Shown here: positions 34,369-45,599 of the stretch, one piece after another | Layout: each line of letters begins with the position of its first letter | Numbering within the stretch: position 1 is the first letter of the stretch | NCBI GenBank assembly: GCA_023525975.1 | Contig: CM042020.1 | Span: 12,416,001 to 12,480,000 of the forward strand | Source: Smallanthus sonchifolius | Taxonomy: Eukaryota > Streptophyta > Magnoliopsida > Asterales > Asteraceae | Direction of reading: 5' to 3' | DNA: 64,000 nt | Program-made: the position numbers and the translations under genes | Notes under the pieces: generated by a model | The model's input: only the letters and a program-made list of their open reading frames with translations | Database searches by the model: none | Told to the model about the DNA's origin: nothing

Positions 34369-35612
34369 GATGGCTTGAGTTCTTCATTACACACACCAAT
34401 TGAGAGAAAAGAATATCCATCCAGACCTCGTTTGAGAGTGCATTTCGTAGTTAGAGTAGAGAGTAGTGAGCAGAGGGGCTCTTCCTCCTTGTTTCGCAAT
34501 AGGGGAGCCTACGAAACTCAGCGTTATGCTAGTTAGTATGCCCATTCGTGGCTAAACTCTTTGTATTGCTAGGGTGAAGATGAAGTTTGGTGCATGTTAA
34601 TGTTTAACTTATTAATCCAAGTGATGTGTTTATGTCTTTAACTATTCATCCTTAAAACCACCATTTTGGCGGGATTTTATTATTGTCTAAATCCGTCTTT
34701 ATATTTGTGAGTGTTCTTGATTTTTAAAGTGTAAAACCTTTTTAATAAAACTTCTCTTGAAGCTTGTAAGTCTTTATACAAGAAGAGATTGATAAGTCAA
34801 GGCTTGGTTAACATTATTAAGATCGTACGTCTTTATACGAACTTATTATGCGACCAAGAATTGGTGAACTCATGTTGGGAACGGTATGTCTTTATACTTG
34901 GTCCCATTATTACACCGCCTACCGGTGAGCAAAATATAATCACCTATTTAACTTTAATACAAAGCATTTTACGTTCGATGTCTTAAACCAACTCGGAGAT
35001 GACCATTCGAAGGGTTGAGGGTAATTGTTGTCCTTAATGGGAGGCCCTACCACTTGTTAAAGCTTTTAAATTTGCAAATCAAATGTCGTGAGTACGAGGC
35101 TCTAGCGTTGACCCGGGTCACACATTTGTAGTAGTTATATCACTGGATTAGTCAACTTAACATTATCACATACCAAGCGGATTCGAAACCCAAAGGAATA
35201 CTATTCGTAACCTGATCATTTCCGACCTATTTACTTTGCTGTTATTTACTATTCTATTCGTTACATTTATGTTACACACTTCACGCACGTTTTTACTTTT
35301 CTGCTATTTACTTTACTGCCATTTACTTTTCTGTCATTTACTTTCCTGTTCCACCTGCACACAAAACTCACTCACAAATTAAACCGGCTAAACGTTAACG
35401 AAATTCGAGTATTGGAATTCGATCGTGTCCATTGGTTCGATAATTGGTTATTACTTAAACTATAATACGCTGCGAAAGGTACACTTGCCTATTGTGTGTG
35501 TTTTTAAGTTAAAGTAATTATCATTTTATAAATTTAAAACCTGATCTCGTAAGTCCATTCTAAAAATATATTTATTATATTTTTATAAATTAAAACGCTA
35601 TGCATCAAGTTT

Positions 35613-35631
35613 TGGGCGCCGTTGCCTGGGA
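35613..35631 (+). promoter_or_regulatory. Primer-binding site, tRNA-Asp type
   Basis: TGGGCGCCGTTGCCTGGGA, one extra G and one substitution away from TGGCGCCGTTGCCGGGGA, the complement of plant tRNA-Asp used by Athila-type elements. Confidence 0.8.
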
Positions 35632-35717
35632 CACGGTGATTTCAAGAAAAATTCAAGTTAACGGATTAACCTATCAACTTCCATCTATTTTTCTGTTACG
35701 TTTGTTGCAGGTGGTGT

Positions 35718-37917
35718 GTGATTCATAGCTCCAATATTGTTTTATATCAACCTTTAGAAGAGCCCGAAAGATTCATTCACCGCCGAATACGAGAAAACCG
35801 TACTAGAAGAATTGTCGTTGAAAACCGCACTATTTCCGATTTCGCAATACCGTCGCTAGAGGCTTTAGGATCTAGTTTCACAAGGCCAACAGTTGACGCT
35901 AACAACTTTGAGATCAAATCTCATGTGATCCACATGATCCAGTCATAATGCACTTTCCATGGATTACCCGATGAGGATCCACATGCTCATATTGCAAATT
36001 TCCTTGAAATTTGTGACACTTTCAGACTGAACGGAGTGTCGAATGGCGCAATTCGCCTCCGAATGTTTCCCTTTTCCATAAAGGAATGAGTTAAGGCATG
36101 GCTAAACTCTCTTCCTACCGGGTCAATCACTACATGGGATGATCTAGCTTAGAAATTCCTATCAAAATACTTCCAGCCAGCTAAAACTGCTAAACTAAGA
36201 AATGATATCACCACTTTCACTCAGGATGATGGTGAATCACTGTATGAGGCATGGGAACGCTTTAAGGTCATGTTAAGGAAATGTCCTCACCATGGTCTAG
36301 AAGTTTGGTTACAAGTATCCTCCTTCTACAATGGGTTGCATAATCAAGCTCGTCAGACGCTACTGCAGGTGGTATTTTTTAAAACAAGTTACCACAAGAA
36401 GCTTACAACCTAATTGAGGAAATAACTATGAACAACTATCAATGGTATAGTCCAAGGATCACCAGGGGAGCCAGGCAAGGAGTTCATTCTGTCGATACTG
36501 TCACATCACTTTCTGCTCAAGTAGACGCCCTCACCATTCGAATCAATCAACCTAGTAAGGGCAAGACCGTCACTGAGGCTACTGAAGAAGTAAAGAGTAT
36601 CACCACTAATACCGAGCAAGTTGACTTTATCGGAGCAAATCGCCTACAAAACAACCCTTATAGTAACACCTACAATCCTAGTTGGAGGAACCATCCAAAC
36701 TTCAGCTGGAAGGATAACAACAATCAGGGGCAATCCAGTTTCTGACAACAACAGCAACAGTTTCAACAAAGACCACCTCAAAACTATCAGTCTCGTCAAC
36801 AATTTCAAGGAACTAGCAAACCAAGCAACGGGTTAAGCTTGGAGGACGTGGTAACTAAGTTGATCTCTACAACTAAAATTCAAGCAATTGTAGCGGATTC
36901 CCGTTACAAACAATATGAGGAACGGTTTGGTCTTCATGAAGCTGAGTTCAAGACACAGAAAGCAACTCTACAGTCCACTGAAACGCAATTAGGGCAAATT
37001 GCAAAAATTCTATCCGAAAGACAACCAGGATGTCTTTCGAGTAATACTGAAACCAATCCAAAAGCAAATGTAAGTGCTATCACTCTAAGGAATAGCAAGG
37101 TTTATCCAGAGCCACCAATGCCAGACGAAGAGGTTCAATCAACAAGGAAAGAGATATTCATCAGGGTACCGCTTCGTCCACATATAATAGAAACAACTAC
37201 CCAAGAACCACGATCAAAGATAACTCCACCTCCTACTCAAGTAGATACTCCTCCAAAAGTTTCAACAAAGAGAACGTTCCATTCCCACATACCTTACCCA
37301 GGAATGCTAGTAAAGCAGAAGACTGACGAACAATATGTGAAATTCATCGAACTATTTAGCCAGATCCATGTCAATCTTCCCTTCCTGGATATCATTCAAC
37401 AAATGCCTAAGTATGGACGTTTCTTGAAAGATTTCCTTACAAACACAAGAAACATGGAGGAAGCAGTAAAAAGGACTAATCATTGTGTCACTCTCATTGA
37501 AAGATGTCTTCTAAAGAAACTTTCAGATCCTGGAAAGTTCTCTCTACCTTGTTCTATCGGACCATTACCAATAACCTTTGCACTCGCTGACCTAGGAGCA
37601 AGTGTGAATGTAATGCCTTATGTCATGTTTAGAAGATTAAATATTGGGAATCCACGACCTGTCAATGCAACTATCGAACTTGTAGATGGATCAGTCAAAT
37701 CACCCATAGGAGTCATTAAGAACTTACTAGTAAAAGTCGGCAAGTTTGTCTTCCCTGCCGATTTCATGGTTTTAGAAATGGGACCCGACTATTCCGTACC
37801 TCTGATTTTAGGTCGTCCATTTTTAGCCACTGCTCGAGCCGTTATTGATATGAATGAAGGAATCTTGACACTTTATGTCAGAAAACAATCAGCGACCTAC
37901 AACATAGGGGGGAAATG
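35718..37917 (+). pseudogene. Athila-like gag and aspartic protease
   Basis: First frame (35718 to about 36370): the N-terminal segment, then the retrotransposon gag core (LPDEDPHAHIANFLEICDTF, LRMFPFSIKE, KAWLNSLPTGSITTWDDLA, GESLYEAWERFKVMLRKCPH). Stops lie at 35946, near 36087 and near 36150. After a frameshift near 36373, frame 36428-37917 continues (NNYQWYSPR, one TGA at 36743) through a Gln-rich stretch into a 359-codon open part. Within it, residues 235-250 read FALADLGASVNVMP, the DLGA-type protease active site, followed by VPLILGRPFLATARAVIDM. It ends in a TGA with no pol beyond. Confidence 0.88.
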
Positions 37918-40498
37918 AATGCCTATCTAATGATCCATTTGAAATTGCCTAATTCATCGATACTAATCTGGACTACCAACTGAAAAAAGCTAAGGAATTC
38001 AACAAAGGAAAGAAATTGAATCTTGGGAAGGATTTTGAAAACACTGACTGGATCGATGAGTACTTTGACAAGCTACCAAAACTGAAGGACTTGAATGAAG
38101 GAACAGGAAATACGGTGGAAGTCGATGGCTCCCACCCAAAGAAAGACTGATGAAACATGTACGGGTCGGGCTAAAGACCCTTAAATAAACGTAGCGCTTC
38201 TGGGAGGCAACCCGATGATCATGAATAAATTGAGAGGTTGGTGCATACGGCAGAATCATGGATCTCAGGTTTGATCTTTCAAATTTAAGTTTCTCATACT
38301 TCAGCCCCAGGTATGCCCTCTCAATACTAGGACCTTAGTAGCTTAACTACTTTTTTATTTTCCTTGTCTGCTTTTATGTTTTCCCTTATGTGTCAGGTAG
38401 AATAGCATCACCAGATATTCTCTCTACTTCTTTGAGAAATCACATTCCATCTCTACAACCTGAGGAATCGAAAACCACATCAAATTTCTTTGAATTTCGA
38501 TAAAGTCTTTGAAGCAAGGTGTTGACAGCACCAATAAGTTTTGGCGTTAGGTTATACACCGAATTGACAGGGGGAGTACCAGTTTCTTTTCCCTTAAAAC
38601 ATCATGCATTTAAATTCCTGCATAGCATTTCATTACATGCACTTGTACATTGAGGGAAATGCACAGTTTTAAGTGTGGGGTGGGGAATTAAGAGATTTAG
38701 GACTACTTGTAACATCAAAGCAGTAAAATTTCAACTTGTGATTTTCTACCTATTTGACTAAAACATAACAAAAAACCTACCTTTTGTAAAACTCAAAAAA
38801 ATTTTCAAAATTTTAAACCCTAATATTTAAAACCTCTTTGAGTTCGCACCTAATAAAGTAAAATGAATACATGGCAAGTAGAAACAAATGAATATTATGC
38901 ATAACGAGTCGCTAAACCTTATTTCATCCGTTTTCATGTGAGAAAAATCAAGCCTATTACACAACATCAAATTTTTGGCGCAATATATAATTATTCGCAT
39001 GCTCTTTCGTTTGGCATTACTGAGTGTTTTTCGATTGAATTTTATGCATAATTAGAACTTGTATGACTTATACATATCAAGACCATGAACTAGTAGAAGT
39101 TTGAAAGTGATTGAGGCACCTAAGACTTTATTACCCTTATCCTTAAATTCAAAAAAAAATCTCAAAAATATAATCCGCTTAGATAGCCCTTTAAGCCTTA
39201 GCCTTTTCTTTTCTACTACCTACAATTATCAACCAACCAGCTTTTCGTAAACACCGGTTATTGGCTAACTGTCTTCAAAATGTAAAAATTATCCTATGTC
39301 GTTATTTCAAGTTTATTACCATTGAGGAAACTTCGGAAAGAATCTGCTTTACTCAAAAGAATTGGAATATACAAGAAGATGGGTGTATTAGAAAGAAACA
39401 ATAGAACTATCTGCAAGGAATTTATGAAAATATTATTTCCAAGAAATTGAGGAAAAAGAATTATTGAAGGAATTGTTTATGTCAAAAAAAAAAGTTGGTC
39501 TTTTACAGGTTAGACCTTAAAAAGCTGGATATGCATTCTTTTGATTTCAATTTGCTTTTCTGCCTTCATTTCGCAAAGCCTGAATTACCGCCCGAACTCC
39601 TAGAGAAAGTTTTCAAAGCAACTAATGATGTAAGAAAACGGCGGCGCAAGCAAGAACAACTGCCACCATTTTGCGGCCTGTCAAAAAGTGCCACCAAAAG
39701 AAGAGACAAAAGATACTAAAAATGTGTGAAGTATGGCGACTGGAGCCATGGTGGAAAATGTAGCAAGAATCAAGCTCATTCCCAAAGTGAGTATACACAT
39801 CTGATCAAAGTTGGAGCTGTTAGGCTACAAGCCGAAAGTTCCATATGGAGAGGCAGCAATGTGTACTACGCAGTAAGGAAAGAGTTGGCACTAATGAGAG
39901 ATCGTGGTCTTGGCAATCTGACCATAAACGAGCCCTCGAATTAGTTATACCCTCATGATCCGAGTACTGTAAAGGGACCTGTTAGTATTTTCCATTTTAA
40001 GCCATGAAGTCGTAGCTATGTGTTTCACGATAGCTGCAGCCCTTCAAACCTTTTAAATCCCTAAAAACCCAAAAAGTTTTCATCTTCACCCCTTTATTTT
40101 TATTTTTAGCCACATTACAACCCTTTTAAAGTCCTCTTGATTCATGCATACTACTTAGTTAATTGGTGGAGACTTGATTTGCATACAAGCTTATGATCAT
40201 TGCCTAATTCGATTCGAACTTGAGTGTTCCACTTAACTTACACTATCCATACATATATAACCCTAGAGTTGAGTGAACATTGTGAGAAGTGAAAGTTTAT
40301 GCATAATTGAAGTTCTAGTAGGCTTGTCATGGATTCCATCATAGAAAAATTCAAAAATAGAATAAGCAACTCAAGAGTTATCCCGAAATTTTCAACTACT
40401 TGGAGTTCCATTTCCCTTGTAAAGTTTTTAGTTATGGGTATGATCATGCAAGAGTTTGCTTGAGGACAAGCAACGTTTAAGTGTGGGGTATTATGATA
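37918..40498 (+). other. Non-coding internal tail of the Athila-like element
   Basis: Degenerate reading continues to about 38150, then a TTCTGGGAGGCAACCC block typical of Athila-type internal regions. An apparently untranslated stretch follows to the PPT region near 40465-40498 (GCTTGAGGACAAGCAACG, TTTAAGTGTGGGG). pol is missing entirely. Confidence 0.7.
39495..39944 (+). pseudogene. Unidentified reading frame in the Athila-like tail
   Basis: Two open segments in one frame (39495-39718 and 39723-39944) are separated by a single TAA. The first ends basic (RKRRRKQEQLPP, TKRRDKRY). The second has CVKYGDWSHGGKC, like a zinc knuckle with the second Cys lost and altered spacing. I do not recognise it. 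It may be an accessory retroelement product or a captured fragment. Confidence 0.3.
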
Positions 40499-42155
40499 TG
40501 TCCTAAATTATACATGTTTTGCATGCATAATAATCTCCATATTATGGTACTAATTGATTAATAACCTTGCAATCGATACTTAAAACGTTAATATTTCACA
40601 AATGCATGTTATTCGGTATCCCAAAAATAAATAGAGCAAAAATCAGCTTAAAACATAAAGAAATGAAGCTTTTGAAGGACTAAAACGAGCATTCACCCCC
40701 AAGAAGTCAAACCAGGTCAACACAAGTCAAACCATCAGCTAAAAGACAAAACTAGGCAGCAGGAAAGGGATGCACGGTCGTGCATCCCAATGCACGGGCG
40801 TGCATTGCCCTGTCTTGCTCCCCAAGGTCCAGTACACTGTCCTGTGTACCCTATTTGATTCCCGAGGTGTTTGCACGGCCGTGAAATCCAATGCACGACC
40901 ATGCATTGCTCATTCTGAGGCCTATAAATAGATGGCTTGAGTTCTTCATTACACACACCAATTGAGAGAAAATAACATCCATCCAGACCTCGTTTGAGAG
41001 TGCATTTCGTACTTAGAGTAGTGAGCAGAGGGGCTCTTCCTCCTTGTTCCGCAATAGGGGAGCCTACGAAATTCAGCGTTATGCTAGTTAGTATGGCCAT
41101 TCGTGGCTAAAGTCTTTGTATTGCTAGGGTGAAGATGAAGTTCGATGCATGTTAATATTTAACGTATTAATCCAAGTGATGTGTTTATGTCTTTAACTAT
41201 TCTTCCTTAAAACCACCATTTTGGTGGGCTTTTATTATTGTCTAAATCCGTCTTTATATTTTTTAGTGTTCTTGATTTTTAAAGTGTAAAACCTTTTTAA
41301 TCAAACTTCTCTTGAAGCTTGTACGTCTTTATACAAGTAGAGATTGATAAGTCAAGGCTTGGTTAACACTATTAAGATCGTACGTCTTTATACGAACTTA
41401 TTATTTGACCAAAAATTGAACTCATGTTGGGAACGGTACGTCTTTATACATGGTCCCATTGTTACACCGCCTCCCGGTGAGCAAAATATAATCACCTATT
41501 TAACTTTAATACAGAGCATTTTACGTTCGATGTCTTAAACCAACCCGGAGATGACCATTCGAAGGGTTGAGGGTAATTGTTGTCCTTAACGGGAGGCACT
41601 ACCACTTGTTAAAGCTTTTAAATTTGCAAATCAAATGTCGTGAGGACGAGGCTCTAGCGGTGACCCGGGTCACACATTTGTAGTAGTCATATCACTGGAT
41701 TAGTCAACTTAACATTATCACGTACCAAGCGGATTCGAAACCCAAAGCAATACTATTCATAACCTGATCATTTCCGACCTATTTACTTTCCTGTTATTTA
41801 CTATTTTGTTCGTTGCATTTCTGTTACACACTTCATGCATGTTTTTACTTTTCTACTATTACTTTACCGCCATTTACTTTTCTGTCATTTACTTTCCTGT
41901 TCCACCGGCACACAAAACTCACTCACAAATTAAACCGGCTAAACGTTAACGAAAGTCGAGTATTGGAATTCGACTGTGTACATTGGTTCGATACTTGGTT
42001 CTTACCTAAACTATATTACGCTGCGATAGCTACACTTGCCTATTGTGTGTGTTTTTAAGTTAAAGTAAATATCATTTTATAAATTTAAAATCTGATCTCA
42101 TAAGACCATTCTAAAATTATATTTATTATATTTTTATATATTAAAACACTACGCA
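40499..42155 (+). mobile_element. Athila-like 3' LTR
   Basis: Starts TGTCCTAAATTATACATG and ends CTACGCA before TCAATA. Contains palindromes at about 40767-40910, a TATA box (40923-40930), and repeated TACGTCTTTATAC-type motifs. Highly similar to the 5' LTR. Confidence 0.88.
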
Positions 42156-42770
42156 TCAATATTTATGGCTGCACTTAAGAAGTTTAAAAACGTCATGCAA
42201 TCTTCTATTGATCCAATGTGGTTTGGGTAAACCATACGACCTTTTCCTTTATTCTTCCTGATAATATTTCTTTCTATCTCCTCATCCATTTCCATGAAGT
42301 AATTCCAAACTTAATTGGTCTCGCTCAATTCTTTCACATCTTTCGAATTTACTTCTTCCTCATGCTGCTCCATGATTTCTGTCATATTTTCTCCCATTTT
42401 TTCCATGTTCCTACTTTCCTCTGTTGCATTCTCCTCTTTAAATGTCATTGTGATGTAACAAACTGTCCCTTCAAACGTGATCTCAAACCCTTGAGAGGCT
42501 AATTGTTCAAGACTAAGGATGTTTTTCTTCATTGTAGGGATGTAATACACCGAGTCAAAAGTGTAATAAGAGTCTTTACAAAAAAAGTTCTACTTCACCC
42601 TTGCCTCGATAATACTCTTTAACAAACCCGCTCACATATGCTTCAATCCCGAAGGAATTTTTGAACCTTTGAAACAGCCTCTTACTTCCGCTCAGATATG
42701 CTCCTATAACAGCAATATTAGAAAAAAGGATTTTAAAAATACTTAATTTGATCTCAAGTTTACTTGACAA
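42156..42770 (-). pseudogene. ARID/protease-like pseudogene, 5' part
   Basis: On the minus strand: a segment LSGSKRLFQRFKNSFGIEAY, then RGKGEVELFL, a stop, and VYYIPTMKKNILSLEQLASQ, then GFEITFEGTVC. This is the pattern of the copia-type region downstream of the protease active site. An acidic stretch of about 40 residues follows. The frame ends GSIEDCMTFLNFLSAAINI, which joins IDKNKEKIEKEFEMLVKWFL at 25168 with no base lost once the 17-kb element and one TSD are removed. Together with 24710-25168 it makes a protease-like plus ARID gene. Confidence 0.65.
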
Positions 42771-43590
42771 AACAATAACCTAATAAAAACTACAAACCTA
42801 TCCGACTAGCATGCTCCTTTCCAAGTCAATCTAAAAGAAAGGAACTAAAGATAATAGTGAAAGAGGCGAAAAAGCCAAAGGCGTCATAACAAATCTAGGT
42901 TAGGCCACCCGTAGTAATTTCACTAAAAAGTTATTCACGCCTCGCCACGTCAACAATGGGCAATCACTAAAGCTAATCATTAAGGTGCGTAATATTTTCA
43001 CTATCCACACACACACCAATCTGCCCCACGACCCGTGAAGCGTCTCACGGAAGCCGCCCCACAATCATGCCCCAGGAGGGCGGTGTTTCGCACTCGTGAA
43101 AGAGCCAGGTGGCTCACGCCCTGGCTTTCATGCTTCGATTACGGATACATTTATTGTTATATAAGTGAAATTCTATGGACATGTACCTATCTTTGGGAAA
43201 ACCATCTTGTGGAACCCTACTAACGACCCTCAAGAACAAAAGAAAGGGATATAGATGATTTTTCTTGTACATATGGAAAAGTTGATGTCCCAATGGTCTT
43301 GATGGCCACATTGATACTATTCATATCGATATTGGTGATTTCCTTAAAGATGAATAATTGGTAGACTAGATTTGAATAACATATCTTAATTTTTAGATTG
43401 TTTTGATTCCTTTTGCAAATTCTTCTTTGGTTGTTTATGAGAGATTTTAGTAACGTTTTTGGAAGAAGAATTTGGATGGTTGATAATTTCTAAATACCTA
43501 TGAGACACTTTATGATATTTTTAATAATTTCTGTTTTTGAAGAATACAGACCATCTCGTTCAATCAACGATTAATTATAAAGATGTGTGT
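42771..43590. other. Intergenic, GC-rich MITE-like patch inside
   Basis: No gene. 43020-43135 is GC-rich with repeated GGCTCACGCC/GCGTCTCACGG-type motifs and may be the remnant of a MITE. Ends not defined. Confidence 0.35.
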
Positions 43591-43611
43591 GAAATAAACA
43601 ATGATATGTAT

Positions 43612-43742
43612 CAGGGCCGGGTTTAATGGCAAGTCATTTGGAGTTAAGGTGAAACTCCCCTTGAGGTCAAGGGTTCGAGACCCGTCACAGGCGGATTTGT
43701 GTAAATTAATTGTAGTGTAAATTAGGTGTCGTTAAAAAAATA
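43612..43742 (+). mobile_element. Short tRNA-related SINE (family B)
   Basis: B-box-like GGGTTCGAGACC at about 43673-43684 and 3' end AGGTGTCGTTAAAAAAA. TSD AAATAAACAATGATA(T)GTAT versus AAATAAACAGTGATAGTAT flanks it (43592-43611 and 43743-43761, two differences). About 130 bp. Confidence 0.75.
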
Positions 43743-43761
43743 AAATAAACAGTGATAGTAT

Positions 43762-44351
43762 ACACACCAATATCAGAAAAATAAATATTGCTTTCACTAT
43801 GATAATATATATAGATATATATATATATATAATAGTCCAAACTGATAGAAGATTAAAATAAGAGTAAATATATTATCACCAAGATGAACACAATTAAAGA
43901 TTCATGACACATTATTTTCTCCATGTTTTGAAGAAACTTATCATGTTTTAAATACATTCGTCAAAATGGATTGCATATAGAGTACATGTGAAGAACATAG
44001 TGAATACCTTTTACTAAAAATATGATTTTAGGTATAAAAACATATATTTTCGAAAAGAAAAGGTATAAAAACATATATTCAAAAAATTAATTATATTCTC
44101 ATCTATTTATTACAATAAGATTAGTGCAAGTTATAACCATATGTTGTTAAAAAGTGTGAAGTCTATAGACCACATAAATTTTGTCATTTGGCATAACTAA
44201 TGGAGCCAAAGATTTTTTAATCTGGTGATTTTACACATGTAAGATTGCATCCCAAGAAGTGAAAGATCATTTATAGGATTAAATAATGATAAAGGACAAT
44301 AATTAATAATACTAGTCTCATTAATATTCCAAAACATTAAAATCTTTCAGA
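43762..44351. other. AT-rich intergenic with a short (TA)n
   Basis: (TA)n near 43801-43829. No gene or known repeat seen. Confidence 0.5.
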
Positions 44352-44360
44352 TTCTATAAT

Positions 44361-45518
44361 GAGTTAATTGCTATTTGACTCCCTTACGTTTGACCATTTT
44401 AACTAGCTGAGTCCCTTATGTTTAAAATCGTCGCTATGAACCCTGACTTTTCATTTTTGCACCTGTTTGAGTCCAAATGGTTAACGTCGTTAGATTTAAC
44501 AGTTAACTTTCTTCTGAAATAAGTCCCTTATATTTTATCTTCTCTCATCTCACCACCACCCTCCCTCAAATCCATCAAAACCACCACCACCCTACCATCA
44601 TCATCCCCTCCGTGACGCGGCCGCCCGTACCATCCAAACCCACTTCAGATCTGATTAGGGTTTTTAATTTTCAGGGTAGTGATCCGATGATCAGAGACGG
44701 TAAACGATCGATTCATGGAGCTATTTGATGAAATGTGTATGGAAAAACAAGTGATTGCAGTCAAGAATGTTAGACTTGGTAAAAACAATAAGAAATCTGT
44801 TATTATAATTGGGGATTTGACTGGAAAAAGTCAACCATTAGAAAAATGAGAGGACCGAAGACCACTTCTACCGTTGCTCAGAAGAAGCTCAATCCTGAGT
44901 AAAATTTTCGATTAGTTACTTTGAATTATGTTTGAGGATGTTTATGTCTGATTAATTGCGTTGTTCCATTAAAGCACAACGAAGAAGACGGAGGTCGATA
45001 AGAGTACGGCAAAGAAGGACAAAGCCGCAATTAAGAATTCCGGTGCTCCGACGCGTCCTCCGAGTGCTTTCTTCGTCCTCATGTAAGAACGCCATTATTC
45101 ATCCTTCCTAATCTGCAGGTTTTTGTATATATATGAGGACATCGATTAGTTTGTTGCTTCTGTATAGCTTACGATGTGATATCTCGTATCACAGGGAGCA
45201 ATTCAGGAAGGAAAACAAGGAGTTAAATGGAAGTCTATGTCCGATTCTGTAAGATCGCTTCACAAAACCGAAATAGATTTGGTGGTGGTGGTGGATAGAA
45301 GAAAGAGGGTAAAATGTATAACGTTTTTTAACCATTTGAGTCCCTGAGTGTATTTTGGTTATTTCAGAAAAAAGTTAACGGTTAAATCTAACCATGTTAG
45401 CCTTGGACTCAAACAGATGCAAAAATGAAAAGTCAGGGTTTAGAGCGACAATTTTAAACATAAGGGACTCAACTAGTTAAAATGGACAAACGGCAGGGAC
45501 TCAAATAATAATTCACTC
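44361..45518. mobile_element. Pack-MULE carrying HMGB gene fragment
   Basis: Perfect 9-bp TSD TTCTATAAT at 44352-44360 and 45519-45527, the Mutator superfamily hallmark. TIRs of about 170 bp (GAGTTAATTGCTATTTGACT inward; right end inverted GAGTGAATTATTATTTGAGT). Between them are a CACC-rich 5'-UTR-like stretch, a short ATG frame (44715-44850, unrecognised) and HMGB exons with introns. No transposase. Confidence 0.92.
44846..45248 (+). pseudogene. Captured HMGB (high-mobility-group B) gene fragment, three exons
   Basis: Exon 1 44846-44898 (MRGPKTTSTVAQKKLNP), intron GT...AG, exon 2 44975-45082, in frame, Lys-rich then TRPPSAFFVLM. Exon 2 stops at the conserved HMG-box junction AT|GTAAG, and exon 3 at 45195-45248 begins (AT)G GAG CAA (M-E-Q-F-R-K-E-N-K-E). 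Exon 3 lacks the segment that normally follows and goes straight to KWKSMSDS in another frame, then a GTAAG donor. HMGB proteins are chromatin architectural factors. Retained introns show DNA-level capture. The internal deletion and missing 3' exons preclude a full HMG box. Confidence 0.85.
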
Positions 45519-45599
45519 TTCTATAATTGATAAAAACTAAGTAAATTTACTAAATTTTAATACCCGTATTAACCATTTTATCTTCGTTCCTGATCAATC

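Larger units (their letters stand above)
34175..35604 (+). mobile_element. Athila-like 5' LTR, second part
   Basis: Starts with the duplicated AGCTA and continues the homology to the 3' LTR to CTATGCA. TATA box TATAAATA at 34361-34368, preceded by four TGCACG-type palindromes (34205-34345). A TACGTCTTTATACNA motif recurs around 34770-34910. Ends a few bases before the primer-binding site. Confidence 0.88.
25169..42155 (+). mobile_element. Athila-like, gag-only LTR retrotransposon, split by element E
   Basis: 5' LTR in two parts (25169-25411 and 34175-35604), tRNA-Asp-type primer-binding site (35613-35631), gag-protease (35718-37917), long non-coding tail, PPT region (TTTAAGTGTGGGGTATTATG) and 3' LTR (about 40499-42155). 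The flanking sequence TCAATA lies at 25163-25168 and 42156-42161; the 5-bp TSD falls inside this 6-base match. RT, RNase H and integrase are wholly absent. This is the pattern of non-autonomous terminal-repeat elements that keep only GAG (TR-GAG). Confidence 0.85.

Noticed and set aside
44715..44850. Short frame upstream of the HMGB exons with a GDLTGKS string, suggestive of a P-loop
   Set aside because: Only about 40 codons with no flanking ATPase motifs; cannot be assigned.
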